Origin: Eutypa lata
Lineage: Eukaryota > Ascomycota > Sordariomycetes > Xylariales > Diatrypaceae
DNA length: 64,000 bases
Assembly: GCA_022661535.1 (NCBI GenBank)
Contig: JAKULF010000004.1
Span: 4,402,001-4,466,000 of the forward strand
Direction: 5' to 3'
This document shows, in pieces, positions 19,086 through 28,998 of the stretch; position 1 is the first letter of the stretch; the number at the start of each line of letters is the position of its first letter. Below the pieces are notes generated by a model, which was not told the origin of the DNA, did not search any database, and was given only the letters and a program-made list of their open reading frames with translations. Made by a program: the position numbers and the translations under genes.

Positions 19086-20816
19086 TCAGCAATGGGGAGA
19101 ACTCGTATTGAGCGATGTGGAAGAGGGAATACCCACGTTATACAGACGTGATTTAACCTTATATTGGCCGTAGTCGTCAAGCATTGGCTGGTCCTCCTTA
19201 TCTCGGATGATCTCCCCAAGTCCGACCTTGGTGAAGTCATAACGGCGGGCGACCATAGCGATAATAACCCGGGCTTCAATGGTCGCGAACTCCTGGCCAA
19301 TACAGGCACGAGGTCCGCGCTCGAACGGCCTCCACGCACCAGCGGGGATCTTGCGAGAATCTGGCACTTCATCCGCTTCATCTACCGAAGGCTTCTCCGA
19401 GAGACCATCTTCCGCGCCGCCTAACCACCGCTCAGGCACGAAGCTGTCGGCGGACTCTCCGTATACACTTGGGTCCCGATGGATAATGCTGTTGCAGTTA
19501 TAGATTGCGGTTCCGTCAAGACAGTATTCCTGCCCCGTTGCCGTGCGCACGGTGAAGCCGGTTCCGGGCTCCGGGGTGCGTGCCGTGGCTGCCGGGGGAT
19601 GCAACCGCAAGGCTTCCTTAAGGACGGCAGAGACATACGACATGCGCTGTACTATATCCCGACCGTCGACCGACCGCAGCCGGGCGTACACGGCTTCGGG
19701 GTCCGTCTCGGTACCTAGGAGACTGTCTAGCTCCTTGCGCACGGCATCTAAAGCGTGCGGAGTACGCGATAACTCGTAGAACACCCAGGCCAACATTACA
19801 CTAGTCGTATCATGACCAGCTAGCAAGAATGTTTTAAGCTGGTCGGACGTCACGTCCACAAGGTCTGAGGAGAGGACGTCGGTGTCCTTTAAGCTGAGGG
19901 AGAGAATGCTTCGTGTTTTGTTGTTCCCAATGAATTTGCCCTTCCGGTGCTGCTCGAAATGCTTCTGCCGTATGATGGCCTTGAGCAGCACATCGATGCG
20001 CTTTCCCAGGCGACGATGTTTTATCTCGGCACGGGGGACGAGCCACCAGGGATAACCGGCTTTGCCGTCCGCGTAAGCATCTAAAAGCTCGCTAAATAGT
20101 CGGACCAATTCACCTTGCCGTGATGGATCTAAGAATTGGGCCCCAAGGTCGACATCCATGACTATGTCACCTATGATATCGAATGTCAAGTTCACAATCA
20201 GAGGCACTAGCGAAAACTCACTTCCCGTCCGCGCGAAGGCATCAAGGTGCTCAACGAACTTTGAGGTCTTCCCCAGGATGCATGGCAACATCGTGATTAA
20301 GTGTTGCGGGGCAAAGCCTGGATTGAACTTCTTGCGGAGTGCCTTCCATTCATCCCCGTGCGAAGCCAAGACAGAGGTTGAGCCTAAGAGATGCTCCAGG
20401 TACCTTAGGTCCGCTTTCGGTACACTTGTTGGGAAGAGTTTGGAGGGTTTGGAGATCTGCTCAGCGATCTCATGGCTGGTTACAAGGACCACGGGGCTAT
20501 TGACAGGTCGGAGATCAACTAACATCAGCGGTGGGCGTCCAAGAGAATTGTGCATTTCCGAGAATACCATGTCTGGCCATCATCAGTTAGTATACATGCA
20601 CTTGACATCACTATTACGGCAAGTAGTTGGATTACCGGAATCCCGGTCGGCTGCACCGCGTTCAATATACTCATCGAAGACCTTGAGGTGCCCAAAGAGT
20701 ACAGAAGCTGGTAGTTGAGGAAAATTCGCATATTGTCTTAGGCGTTTGTATCGTAGTTTATTATATAGGTACGATGCAAGCAGCACTAGGGCTGCCAGCA
20801 GAAGAGGTGCCAACAT
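19086..20816 (-). CDS. cytochrome P450, CYP59/StcS-like monooxygenase
   Basis: Two exons on the minus strand: 20816..20636 and 20572..19086, 555 aa. The 63-nt intron has donor GTAATC, branch CTAAC and acceptor CCAG, and keeps frame. The N-terminal anchor is hydrophobic (MLAPLLLAALVLLASYLY). Conserved motifs: RKKFNPGFAPQHL in the C-helix region, oxygen-binding AGHDTTS, ExxR in KEALRLHPPA, PERW, and heme loop FERGPRACIGQEFA with the Cys ligand. The spacing resembles CYP59 enzymes such as StcS/AflN. That likeness does not mean a sterigmatocystin pathway, since no polyketide synthase is nearby. It should hydroxylate a small lipophilic substrate at the ER membrane with a P450 reductase. Confidence 0.92.
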
Positions 20817-21725
20817 TGGTGTTTTTGAGGCGGGGTATTTGTTGGATTAATAGTGAATTATTCAACGAGTCGCAGAAACGGACAAATTGCAGTGCAAATA
20901 TGCGAGGTGGAAGGTTGAAATGATTGGTTGTTTGGTGGGCGAGTAATTGAGGAATCGAAGCAAGACGGCGGTTACCAAACAAGGGTAAGTATACAACCAA
21001 CAGTTAAAAGATGTCCTGGAACAGAATAATGCATACGTCACAGTAGGGTATTAAATACTAGGAATGTTACACTGCAGACTGCAGTTGGACATTCATATGC
21101 AGATATCGCGTTCTAAGCCGAAGCAAGGGGTGGCCTGATCTGTCCCTCTCATAAGCAAACAGTCTACTTCGCATCATGTATTTCTCAGCCCGTCGACGTG
21201 GAGTTCTTCCACCTTCAATCACTTATACCCTACATACGTCCTCGATTAATAGGTTCAAATAGGGGATGCCCCTAGCCTACCCGAATTCTAACACTAGAGC
21301 AAGTACGTAAGCCGAAGTAAAAGGGGGAGCCCAAGGTCAGCACCGTGGAGCCTTTCAACAGAATCGCCAACATTAGCGGCGGTTTAGCAGTAGCCTTCCT
21401 TTTTCATATGCTTATCAAGCGCTTCCAAATATGGTTATTTCAAGGACAAGTACCAGCTCAAGATGTATAAAAGATCGAAGACCTCACAAAGGACAGGAAT
21501 GAAATAAGGAACGAAGGCGAAATGGGACTCGAACCCAGTGTACCCTGACCCCCAATTCTTGCCTAGCGAAGCCTCAACCACCGTACCTAATGGGAGGAAA
21601 GCGTGGTTTGCGTCAAGAACGCCAACCACTCCACCATGTCTATACGCTGGAGTGGGTAATAGTCATAAGATACAAGATACTCTGGTTTGCTAAACCGAAC
21701 ATACGGCACAAAGGTGCTTGCTGAT
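20817..21725. other. intergenic with a tRNA-like stretch
   Basis: No gene. Contains the P450 promoter side and the pol III-like element at 21515-21640 described separately. Confidence 0.4.
21515..21640 (-). repeat. tRNA-derived element or tRNA relic
   Basis: The minus strand carries a near-perfect pol III B box, GGGTTCGAGTCCC (21524-21536), followed by CATTTCGCC like a tRNA 3' end. Two A-box-like blocks lie upstream: GGTGGTTGAGGC (21571-21582) and TGGAGTGGTTGGCG (21620-21634). No acceptor stem pairs properly and no anticodon arm could be placed. It is therefore not a functional tRNA but could be the head of a SINE or a decayed tRNA. Confidence 0.4.
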
Positions 21726-22520
21726 TCATCCTGGCGGGTGGTCCATTTCCGTAACTAACGAGTCGATCGCGCCTTTTTGGCCTAGAATCACCCCATTGAA
21801 ATGATTCGGCATGGTTTCCTTTGGTCGTACAACTGCGATGAGATGCAAAGAAATAACAGTATTAGTGAAACAAATATTGGCTGTAATCTGTACCAATCGA
21901 GGCTGTTGGGGAGTCTGAGAAGTATGATGCGGCTCGTGGACCTCGTCGATGCGAAGGAATTCTTGGAATTGAGGGCTCAGCAGCTCTTCCGAGATTGTTG
22001 TGGCTTGTGCTCCTGTATCATAAAGCATGGGTATGGCCGTCAAGTTCTCCCTAGGATCGATATCTCCACCATCGATGGCCTGGATCAATATCGAAGCTTT
22101 TAATGCTGGAAGACTGTTTTCGCAGAAGGGAGACTCGAGAACAACCATACTGGGGAATCCCGGCGGCATATTGTCTTTGAATTTCGATGCCAGAATACGG
22201 CGTTGCTCACGTGACAGAGGCGTTGGTGGTTTGACATCTGTATCATATGGTACATGGACTGGCTTCAGGACGGCTTGAGGGGTTGCGCTTTCTCCCAGCT
22301 GCCCAAATAACTTTCGTCGTTGCTCACGGCTAGGCATCCTAGCGAATATGAATGGTATTCCTTCTGGAATTGTCTCCGCAGTTAAAAAAGCCGCGGTACG
22401 TAGGTCGATTGGCGTGAGAGGGGCTTTTACGATCAGCTCTCTCGCAGACGTTGCTCTTATTCGTCCAGTAAGAAGCATGAATGCTTCATCGATCTTGAAT
22501 TCCGTGGGAAGTGCAGCCAT
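21726..22520 (-). CDS. retropepsin-like DTG protein
   Basis: Minus-strand frame of 264 aa from the ATG at 22520. The frame continues a few codons upstream only through a GTG and a possible splice acceptor, so a short 5' exon is possible. Residues 163-180 read IPMLYDTGAQATTISEEL, the catalytic strand signature of retropepsin-type aspartic proteases with Asp168 in DTG. The usual downstream hydrophobic-Gly motif may be FNGVILGQKG near 245. The N-terminal half has two SREQRR motifs about 40 residues apart, suggesting an internal duplication. No reverse transcriptase, integrase or zinc knuckle lies alongside. It may be a domesticated retropepsin-like gene or a Ddi1-type relative; I cannot distinguish these by eye. 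Confidence 0.6.
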   Translation of the reverse strand: MAALPTEFKIDEAFMLLTGRIRATSARELIVKAPLTPIDLRTAAFLTAETIPEGIPFIFARMPSREQRRKLFGQLGESATPQAVLKPVHVPYDTDVKPPTPLSREQRRILASKFKDNMPPGFPSMVVLESPFCENSLPALKASILIQAIDGGDIDPRENLTAIPMLYDTGAQATTISEELLSPQFQEFLRIDEVHEPHHTSQTPQQPRLVQITANICFTNTVISLHLIAVVRPKETMPNHFNGVILGQKGAIDSLVTEMDHPPG

Positions 22521-23094
22521 CTTGTCTATTCCGAACACTGGTGATGAATAATGATGTAAAAATCTTTAAGAAAAGAGTTGGGCCCTTTTTATCTCAGCGA
22601 GCTTGCTTCGGAGAAAACCGGGATGGGGTTCTTATGGTTGTTGCTGTTTTGGGGGGTAAAAAGATGTTGTATTTTCTAAGTTCTACGGTCTGGTCTGGGA
22701 CCAGCCGGGACCGTACTTATGACACCAAGTCCACCGCAACTTCCACCATTGTATTACATATCTTCCAAGCTAGCTATCCCTTAGAGCGTTGAGTACAGCA
22801 TACTTTAACGCGCCCCACCGCTTGATATTGATTCACGTTCTAGTACTTCCCAGCTGTCTGACTTTATTCCAATGGATTTGTTTTAGTACCAAAACGTTTA
22901 ATAATTTTTAGGAAGTTAAAATAAGGTTTGAAAGAATCTTAGTTAGCTTATTAGCTTTGCCCCTTGCTGCGCTAAAGTATGCTGTACCCAACGTTCTCGG
23001 GGATAAACTCTAAGAAAAAGCAAAATTGATGGTGTGGTGCTTATTTCGCCCCTACACAGTTCTCACTTGAGACGTGCCGGAGACGTGGCACACT
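22521..23094. other. intergenic with repeat copy 2
   Basis: No gene. The retropepsin-like gene's promoter lies here together with the second copy of the dispersed repeat at about 22655-22760. Confidence 0.4.
22655..22760. repeat. degenerate dispersed repeat, copy 2
   Basis: Shares the core GATGTTGTATTTTCTAAGTT with the block at 7981-8090 in the same orientation. Both continue into a GGGAC-rich stretch and a CCAC-ATTGT stretch. Limits are approximate. Confidence 0.4.
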
Positions 23095-23447
23095 AATATT
23101 GATGACTGGGCCAAGTCTTACGGCTTACGCTTGGATACTTGGTTGCAGGCAATAGAGAAGGTTGAGAATGGTACGAATACCAGCCTAAATGGGATCAAGT
23201 TATCTACGTACATGCGCGAGAGCTAGGCGACTGGCCGCTTTTAGCTCGACTATGCGGCGAGGAAGAGCCAGACTTTCGATATGATCTTCGGAAACACCTT
23301 GATAAGAGGTTCTTTGGCGAAAAGCAGGTAGGTGTCGCGAACATTTCTAGGAGATTATATGAGTCTATTAGGCGAAAAGGAAAGAACTGTCATGGACGTA
23401 TATACGCAGAGAAAAGTGGAAGAGTCAAAAGACCGGATTCTAGATAA
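23095..23447 (+). pseudogene. frameshifted gene fragment, unknown fungal family
   Basis: Two overlapping open stretches in different frames join into one protein-like sequence. The first (from 23095) reads DDWAKSYGLRLDTWLQ and later NGIKLSTYM. After about 23200 the other frame reads ELGDWPLLARLCGEEEPDF and later RRLYESIRRKGK, ending at TAA 23445-23447. No start codon is present at the left end. The composition is protein-like rather than random, so this looks like the tail of a decayed gene with one indel near 23200-23226. The family is not recognised by name. Confidence 0.45.
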
Positions 23448-24157
23448 GTGCGATGATGTATATGTGGTCAGAGAACGTGCAAGGGAAGTTATATTCTAGG
23501 TTTATTTCTTTTCTACAGTTTATGACCAAGTAATATTTTTCTTTTTACTACAAAAAATATGCAGCTTGTATGGAATGACGCCCTCAAACCCTATTCCAGC
23601 TGGCCAGGGGGGAGCAATGGTACATGCACGCATGGAGCCAAGGACCTGGCTCCGCTCCCGTCTCTGCTGCCGTCTCTGCTGCCGTCTCTGCTGCCGTCTC
23701 CACTCTCGCCCGAGGCGGCTCCACCCGGGGCGAAAGTCGACCCCTGAAAGGACTTGGCTAGACGGTATTGATCGTAATAGCAAATTTTTTCGGCCCTCAT
23801 ACAGGGCAGCCGATCTGCAAATATCCCAATTTAGCCGGTTGATCATCAGCAAATACTCGTAGCGCCTGGGATCTGGGTGCTGCTTATATCCGATCCTTCC
23901 TTCTGACGTGCTCCCTGGTCGCAAGGTAGGCGAACATTTAGTAAAGTATGTCGAGCAGGTAAAGTTATGTATTGAGACGGCAGGCTAATCACTTATATGT
24001 ATTGTGAGAAGATTGTTGCTATCGTTCTCTGGTTTGAGCGGGTACTAACCATTAAGCAATAGCAGAGCACCGTTAAGACAAGGACTGCTCGAGAAGATCG
24101 GTTACTATAGCCGCCTGGCTAAACCTATACAAGTACTTGATTACGCGTCCCACAACC
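23448..24157. other. intergenic with a 12-bp minisatellite
   Basis: No gene supported. Contains three and a half copies of the 12-mer CCGTCTCTGCTG at about 23659-23700; the frames open here are products of that repeat. Confidence 0.45.
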
Positions 24158-24165
24158 CTCTTCAT
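24158..24165. repeat. target site duplication, left copy
   Basis: CTCTTCAT directly abuts the left end of the MITE and is repeated exactly at 24716-24723. Confidence 0.85.
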
Positions 24166-24715
24166 GCGTACGGATTTTCCGACGGTGTTCAAAAATTTTC
24201 CGACGGTGTCTAACCTGTTTTGGAATTTTGTCATGTACCATCTCATAATATACATCTAAGTTATTTACATCACCTTAAAGCTAATACGGTACAACGCCGC
24301 CATTTGCTAATACATTTTAGCTACGTATCTCTAAATAGCTTCACTTTTTACATACCTATTTACGTACTTACACACTTATACACTTACACACTTACACACT
24401 TATACACTTATACATTTACACACTTACACACTTACACACCTACACACCTATACACCTACACACCTACACACCTACGTACCTACGTACTTACGTATATACT
24501 TAATTTACTTAATATGTAGGTAGCAGCTTTTCTATGTCTATACGCAGGCCAATGCGTAGGTAGGGAGGTAAGTCAATAAGTGTAGGTAGGTAAGTGTAGG
24601 TAGGTAAGTGTAGGTAAGTATACAAAGGTAGATAATGAGCCAGTACATAGGGCACTTCCGTAATAGGTTAGACACCGTCGGAAAATTTTTGAACACCGTC
24701 GGAAAATCCGTACGC
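24166..24715. mobile_element. hAT-type MITE, 550 bp
   Basis: Perfect terminal inverted repeats of 51 bp at 24166-24216 and 24665-24715, starting GCGTACGGATTTTCCGAC. Each TIR holds two copies of the submotif TTTTCCGACGGTGT. The element is flanked by an exact 8-bp duplication, CTCTTCAT, the length made by hAT transposases. There is no transposase frame, so it is non-autonomous. The interior holds about 130 bp of CACTTACA-like octamers (24365-24500). A TAGGTAAGTG-like tract in reverse complement lies on the right side (24555-24620), so the whole element can fold as a long hairpin. Intact TIRs and target duplication point to a recent insertion. Confidence 0.9.
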
Positions 24716-24723
24716 CTCTTCAT
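24716..24723. repeat. target site duplication, right copy
   Basis: CTCTTCAT, identical to 24158-24165, immediately after the right TIR. Confidence 0.85.
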
Positions 24724-25510
24724 AGCCATTCGTTAAAAAAAAAATCCGCGCGGGGACAGGCTAAAGTTCATATTGACTAGACTTGTTAGCGCGGACAATA
24801 AGTCATGATTGCTATGCATAATTATTGCAGAAGTTTAAAGGGGTTACAATTTGATTGGTTAAATTCAACCTATCAAAAACATCGATGTAACGTCTCTACG
24901 CGGTAAAGCTCTGTTCCGTCGTATAACTAAAGTCGGTTGCTTCAGGAAACAGTTACATTTCGTATCACCAAAGCCTTGCTAAAGATATCATCCGATATAT
25001 GCATCACAGTGTTGATTATTTCCCCATTAAACAGCACGTTGTAACCTTGAATACACTATTCCAACCTAATCTATTTAACTCACTATTCTATATATAGTTT
25101 CGTTACATGATCAACGGGAGCCTTGCCATTGTCACTTAGAGTTAGAAATGTGCCTTGCCCATTACACACAGCACAGCCTGAAAATAAACTCCCAACACCA
25201 CTTTTCTTGTGTTCCATTAGGCAAGGAGTAGTTAAGTTAATACATATGTAACCCATAAGCGCGCCGTGGAAGTGGAAACCTGTTACGTGATGGTGTATTA
25301 TAGAGTGGAACATAGAGAACAGAGCTGGGGCTGTGATAGGTATGGCCGTTAACGCCAGCCTCACTACAGCTCAACGGGGCCTTTTATAGACGGTCTCGAG
25401 GACGTCTGCAGACATCTATGGACTCAGTAAAAGATCATTTGTTTATTTACTACATTCATACTGTTTGAGTTAACACCCAAAGCCTTGAAGCCTTGAGGGG
25501 ACAAGATACC
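24724..25510. other. AT-rich intergenic region
   Basis: No gene. A poly-A tract lies at 24734-24744. The rest is AT-rich spacer leading to the membrane-protein pseudogene. Confidence 0.4.
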
Positions 25511-27840
25511 ATGACCCAAGTACTGAGTACGTCCTATGATCGTCAGCGGCTGTCATCTCGCGAACCATTTGAAGATGACATCTGCGCACCCGGGCCTGCT
25601 GCAGAATCGGTTGCGGAAGAAGAGCGTGAGCAGCAAGCAGATCAAACGACGTTACTTACCGAGAGCAAGTCAAATACCGAATCGGAACAGTATTCAACCT
25701 CCATCCATCGCGAAGGTTACATAGTTGCTCTTATGCTCTGCTATATAGCTCTGGCTACCTTCGCATGGGTTACCACCTGCATACTGACATATAAACCCAT
25801 CGGAGCACGATACTATGGTGTTAATGTCCTCAACACGGATGATGATGATGGTGGGGCTTGGGTCAGTGGTAGCCAAACTCACTCCTTGTACGTCAATAGC
25901 GAGAAATACTACAGGGCCGCTCGTGTTGTCCAAAGTATCGTCGCTGTCCTCACCATTCCACTTAACTCTGCTGTATGCGCTCAAGCAGCTATTATCTTCC
26001 TCCAAAGGCATACACATGACAACGGGCTTACAATGAGGAAAACTATGGTTCTGGCGGATAAGGGATGTATTTGCCCCGCAGTGTTGTCGAAGCTTGTCTT
26101 TGGCCAGTGGAAACGTTATGGTTCATCATTTCTGTTCGCCGCGATCTGCCTTAACCTCCTTGGTAACAGATAAACCTTTCACAGGATATCTACTTGGAAT
26201 GTTTGCTGACTCCAACAAGGTAGTTCCATTTCTCCGCTGCAGCAGGTCCTCCTATCGACGACAACAATCAAGACGCCGGCATCCCCTACCCGGGTTTTCA
26301 ACGTCGTAGACTTTTTTGATCATTTTGGCGATCTACCAAAATTCCATGATAATTCCATTACGACTATAACTAGAAGTAGATTAGCCTCTACAGATTTGTC
26401 ACGGCCGCACAATCGACTGTGGGGGAAATTGAAGGATTGCAACAAGCACGAGAACAATTTCCTCAGCAATCTTCCAAGTAACCAAAATTCCGTCCCCAGT
26501 ATCTCTTTACTAGATGACCCTTTTTGGTGTGAGGTACCCTCTGGGTTTTCCACTGGCCTAGTTCGTCAGTTTGCTCCTCGAATCAACTCGACGGCCTGAT
26601 GGAAAAACATTACAGCGGGCGACTTCCCCAGAGATTGCGCCAGGATGTCTGACTGGTTCTACGTTCATTACGCAGGCGCGGGACAACCAGAGATTTCCCC
26701 AAATGCTTGGAGTATCGAGGTTTGCATGCCTGGTAACCAGAGCGTTTCACCTTGGAAGGCTCAGCATATGAGACAGGATTTTAGGGAAGAAATGTACTTG
26801 AATATCAGCCTAGGAGACGACGAGTCTTCCTCAACTCATGCTGGCGTCTACTACAGCAAAATATCAGTCGACACTACTGCTGGGTTCTTCGAACTTCCAA
26901 ATTACATGAACGGTGGAATTGCCGGCCCCTTACTGGAAGACGATCCTAGTATCACCGTGGCCTAGATTGTCAGCTCCAAGCAGGATTGGACACAGGAATA
27001 TACAATCATAAAACCACTTCTCGAGCTGCTCCCAACAGGACAGTAGAGGTTGCCGGTAATGCAACTCTAAATTTTCCTAAAACCTGCAATAAAGGGCCAC
27101 TTCTTACAACCGCTGAGGCATTATTTGGTCTCGGATCTTTCCTCGATACTTTGCAAAGCTCTATAGCATACGCAGCCTCCATGGACGAAAGTATCTTTGG
27201 AAATTGTTGTATTGAGATAGTTCCATTCTTACCGTTAGTAGGGGGCAGTGCCTTGAATGAGCTTGGAAACTGCCAGAGATATTGGTCTACCAAGAGTGAA
27301 CCTAAACAAATAGCGCTATACTACCTTTCGATCTTTATACCGGATGGATTTAGGTTCAATTACAGCGAAAGCCTTCAAAAAGCCTTTACTTCAGCCGCGT
27401 TCTTGGCAAACGACGTATGGATGACGGATCATTTTGGCACGTTGGGTATTACATATGACCTTGGTGCCGATACCGAAATTCCAGTGATATCTCGCCCGGG
27501 GTTGGTTCTAATATCAATCCTACTCGGTTTGGATTTCGTATTCCTCCTTGCTTTGGCCTTATATAGTGCGTGGACGCCACGTTGGACAAGTCAGCTTGAC
27601 TCTTTCGCCATGATGCGCCTGGGGGCTGCGATGGGAGATCGATTGCCTATGTTGGTGACAAGAAACGTCGATGGAGTCAAAGCTCTTGATGAGACACCGG
27701 GGTACATTGGTGATATAACCGGCGGAGATGGATGGGTTGGCGAACTGGGCATAGGCCACAATACACAATTACAGAGAGATAGGATGTACCGCTGTTATCA
27801 ACACGATGACGAAGTACTTCATCCAGTACCTAAAGTTTAG
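25511..27840 (+). pseudogene. disrupted fungal multi-pass membrane protein
   Basis: A long protein-like sequence is recoverable in pieces. The first ATG is 25511, followed by an acidic cytosolic region. Hydrophobic spans follow at VALMLCYIALATFAWVTTCI and VVQSIVAVLTIPL. A 57-nt intron (26163..26219, branch GCTGAC, acceptor CAAG) restores frame into SPLQQVLLSTTTIKTPASP. The frame then meets an in-frame TGA at 26597-26599, although protein-like sequence continues in the same frame (NITAGDFPRDCARMSDWFYV). A frameshift follows between about 26945 and 26985, with a TAG at 26963. The other frame then continues to 27840 with a last membrane span (LVLISILLGLDFVFLLALAL). One nonsense codon and one indel in otherwise good sequence indicate a young pseudogene. 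Function unknown. Confidence 0.7.
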
Positions 27841-28722
27841 GTAAGATGTTGATTAAGAACAGCGCACTGGGGGTTTTAGTAGTAAATGTGAATTGAGATG
27901 GGTAGATACAGCGATATGGAAATGGTCACACGGTAATTACAACGAAGCAGCAGAAGAATAACATTTCTTTCCTTCGGACCTTTTGGAACTAGACTTTTTT
28001 GCTATTATTGGACTTGTGGCTCGAAAGCATTAATTGCAACAACAATCTTGCCTCAACGGTTGGTTAAACCTTATGCTGACACGCAAATTGATCCTATAAT
28101 ATCATCCGTAACATAAGCTGTTTGCCCTTTCAGGCCATTTCGGTACTATAATGCTTATAATTATCGCGAATAATGCCTTGTCGCCGTAGGTCGCATATGG
28201 CGATTTGAATATTTCTGTTTATTCCAATGTAGTGAATGACGTTCGCCGTTAAAACCAATAATGTCCTAGAAGGGTGGCCTAGCTACCTATATTATTATAC
28301 ATTGGCGCCACCGCTATATATACAGACACATCATGGCTGATGTCATATATCTTCGCCTGCAAATCTCTCGAGCCCTCTATATACACAACCCCACTGGATC
28401 AATGTATAGTCAGGCATGTTCATAGGAGGGAACCATATACTTCTGTAAACAGTTCTCCCGGTCTATTTATGAACGATAGAATTGTTCCTCTACACATGAA
28501 CATCTCACAATTATAAGTAGTTATTGCTCACCATCGATGTTTACCTACAATATGGTTATTTGGTTTCCCCAATTGTTGCTATATAAAGGGGTCATTGTTG
28601 GTCCCTACTTGTCCTTTCAATGTGTGACAACGGCATTCATACCAATTATTCATAACCTCGTAGAAATACATCCATTGATTCGCCCAAGACAAAAACTACA
28701 TCGCAAACACAAAGAGCAGAAG
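27841..28722. other. intergenic, AT-rich
   Basis: About 0.9 kb without a supported gene. The frame upstream of 28723 is open back to 28537, but its residues are hydrophobic and repeat-poor, unlike the downstream product, so I treat it as leader. Confidence 0.4.
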
Positions 28723-28998
28723 ATGGCTACTCAGGACTCATCTAACACTAGCTCGAAGCCTGAGGCTCAGCCACGACCAAAGACCCCAACCGGTCCTTCC
28801 TCCACCACCGATGGAGGAGATCGTGCATCAGACCGTAGCGCTCCCAACTCCCCGGGGGCCAGTGGTAAGTCTCCTCGAAAGTCCGTCGACTCCGGGAGAG
28901 CCCCCCGTGAGACCGAGAACTCGCAGACCTGCTCACTATGTGACAGGCAGATTCCGGCTCACGGCGTCTTTTGTCCTCTTTTTCCTCACCCACTTTAA
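28723..28998 (+). CDS. small disordered protein with a Cys cluster
   Basis: From the ATG at 28723 (context AAGATGGCT) an open frame of 91 aa runs to TAA. The first 65 residues are Ser/Pro/Arg-rich and disordered (SGKSPRKSVDSGRAPRE). The end holds CSLCDRQIPAHGVFC, a possible zinc-binding CxxC...C. The upstream 62 codons in the same frame start at another ATG (28537) but look unrelated. A further exon after the Cys cluster is possible, since the ending PLFPHPL overlaps a pyrimidine-rich stretch typical of intron 3' ends. Family not recognised. Confidence 0.4.
   Translation: MATQDSSNTSSKPEAQPRPKTPTGPSSTTDGGDRASDRSAPNSPGASGKSPRKSVDSGRAPRETENSQTCSLCDRQIPAHGVFCPLFPHPL

Noticed and set aside
19086..20816. 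Secondary-metabolite cluster around the CYP59-like P450
   Set aside because: No polyketide synthase, NRPS, terpene cyclase or transporter within the window near it.
24365..24500. CRISPR-like array
   Set aside because: Octamer satellite without spacers, in a eukaryotic genome.
24220..24519. Thr/Tyr/Leu-rich frame
   Set aside because: Encoded entirely by CACTTACA octamers inside the MITE.
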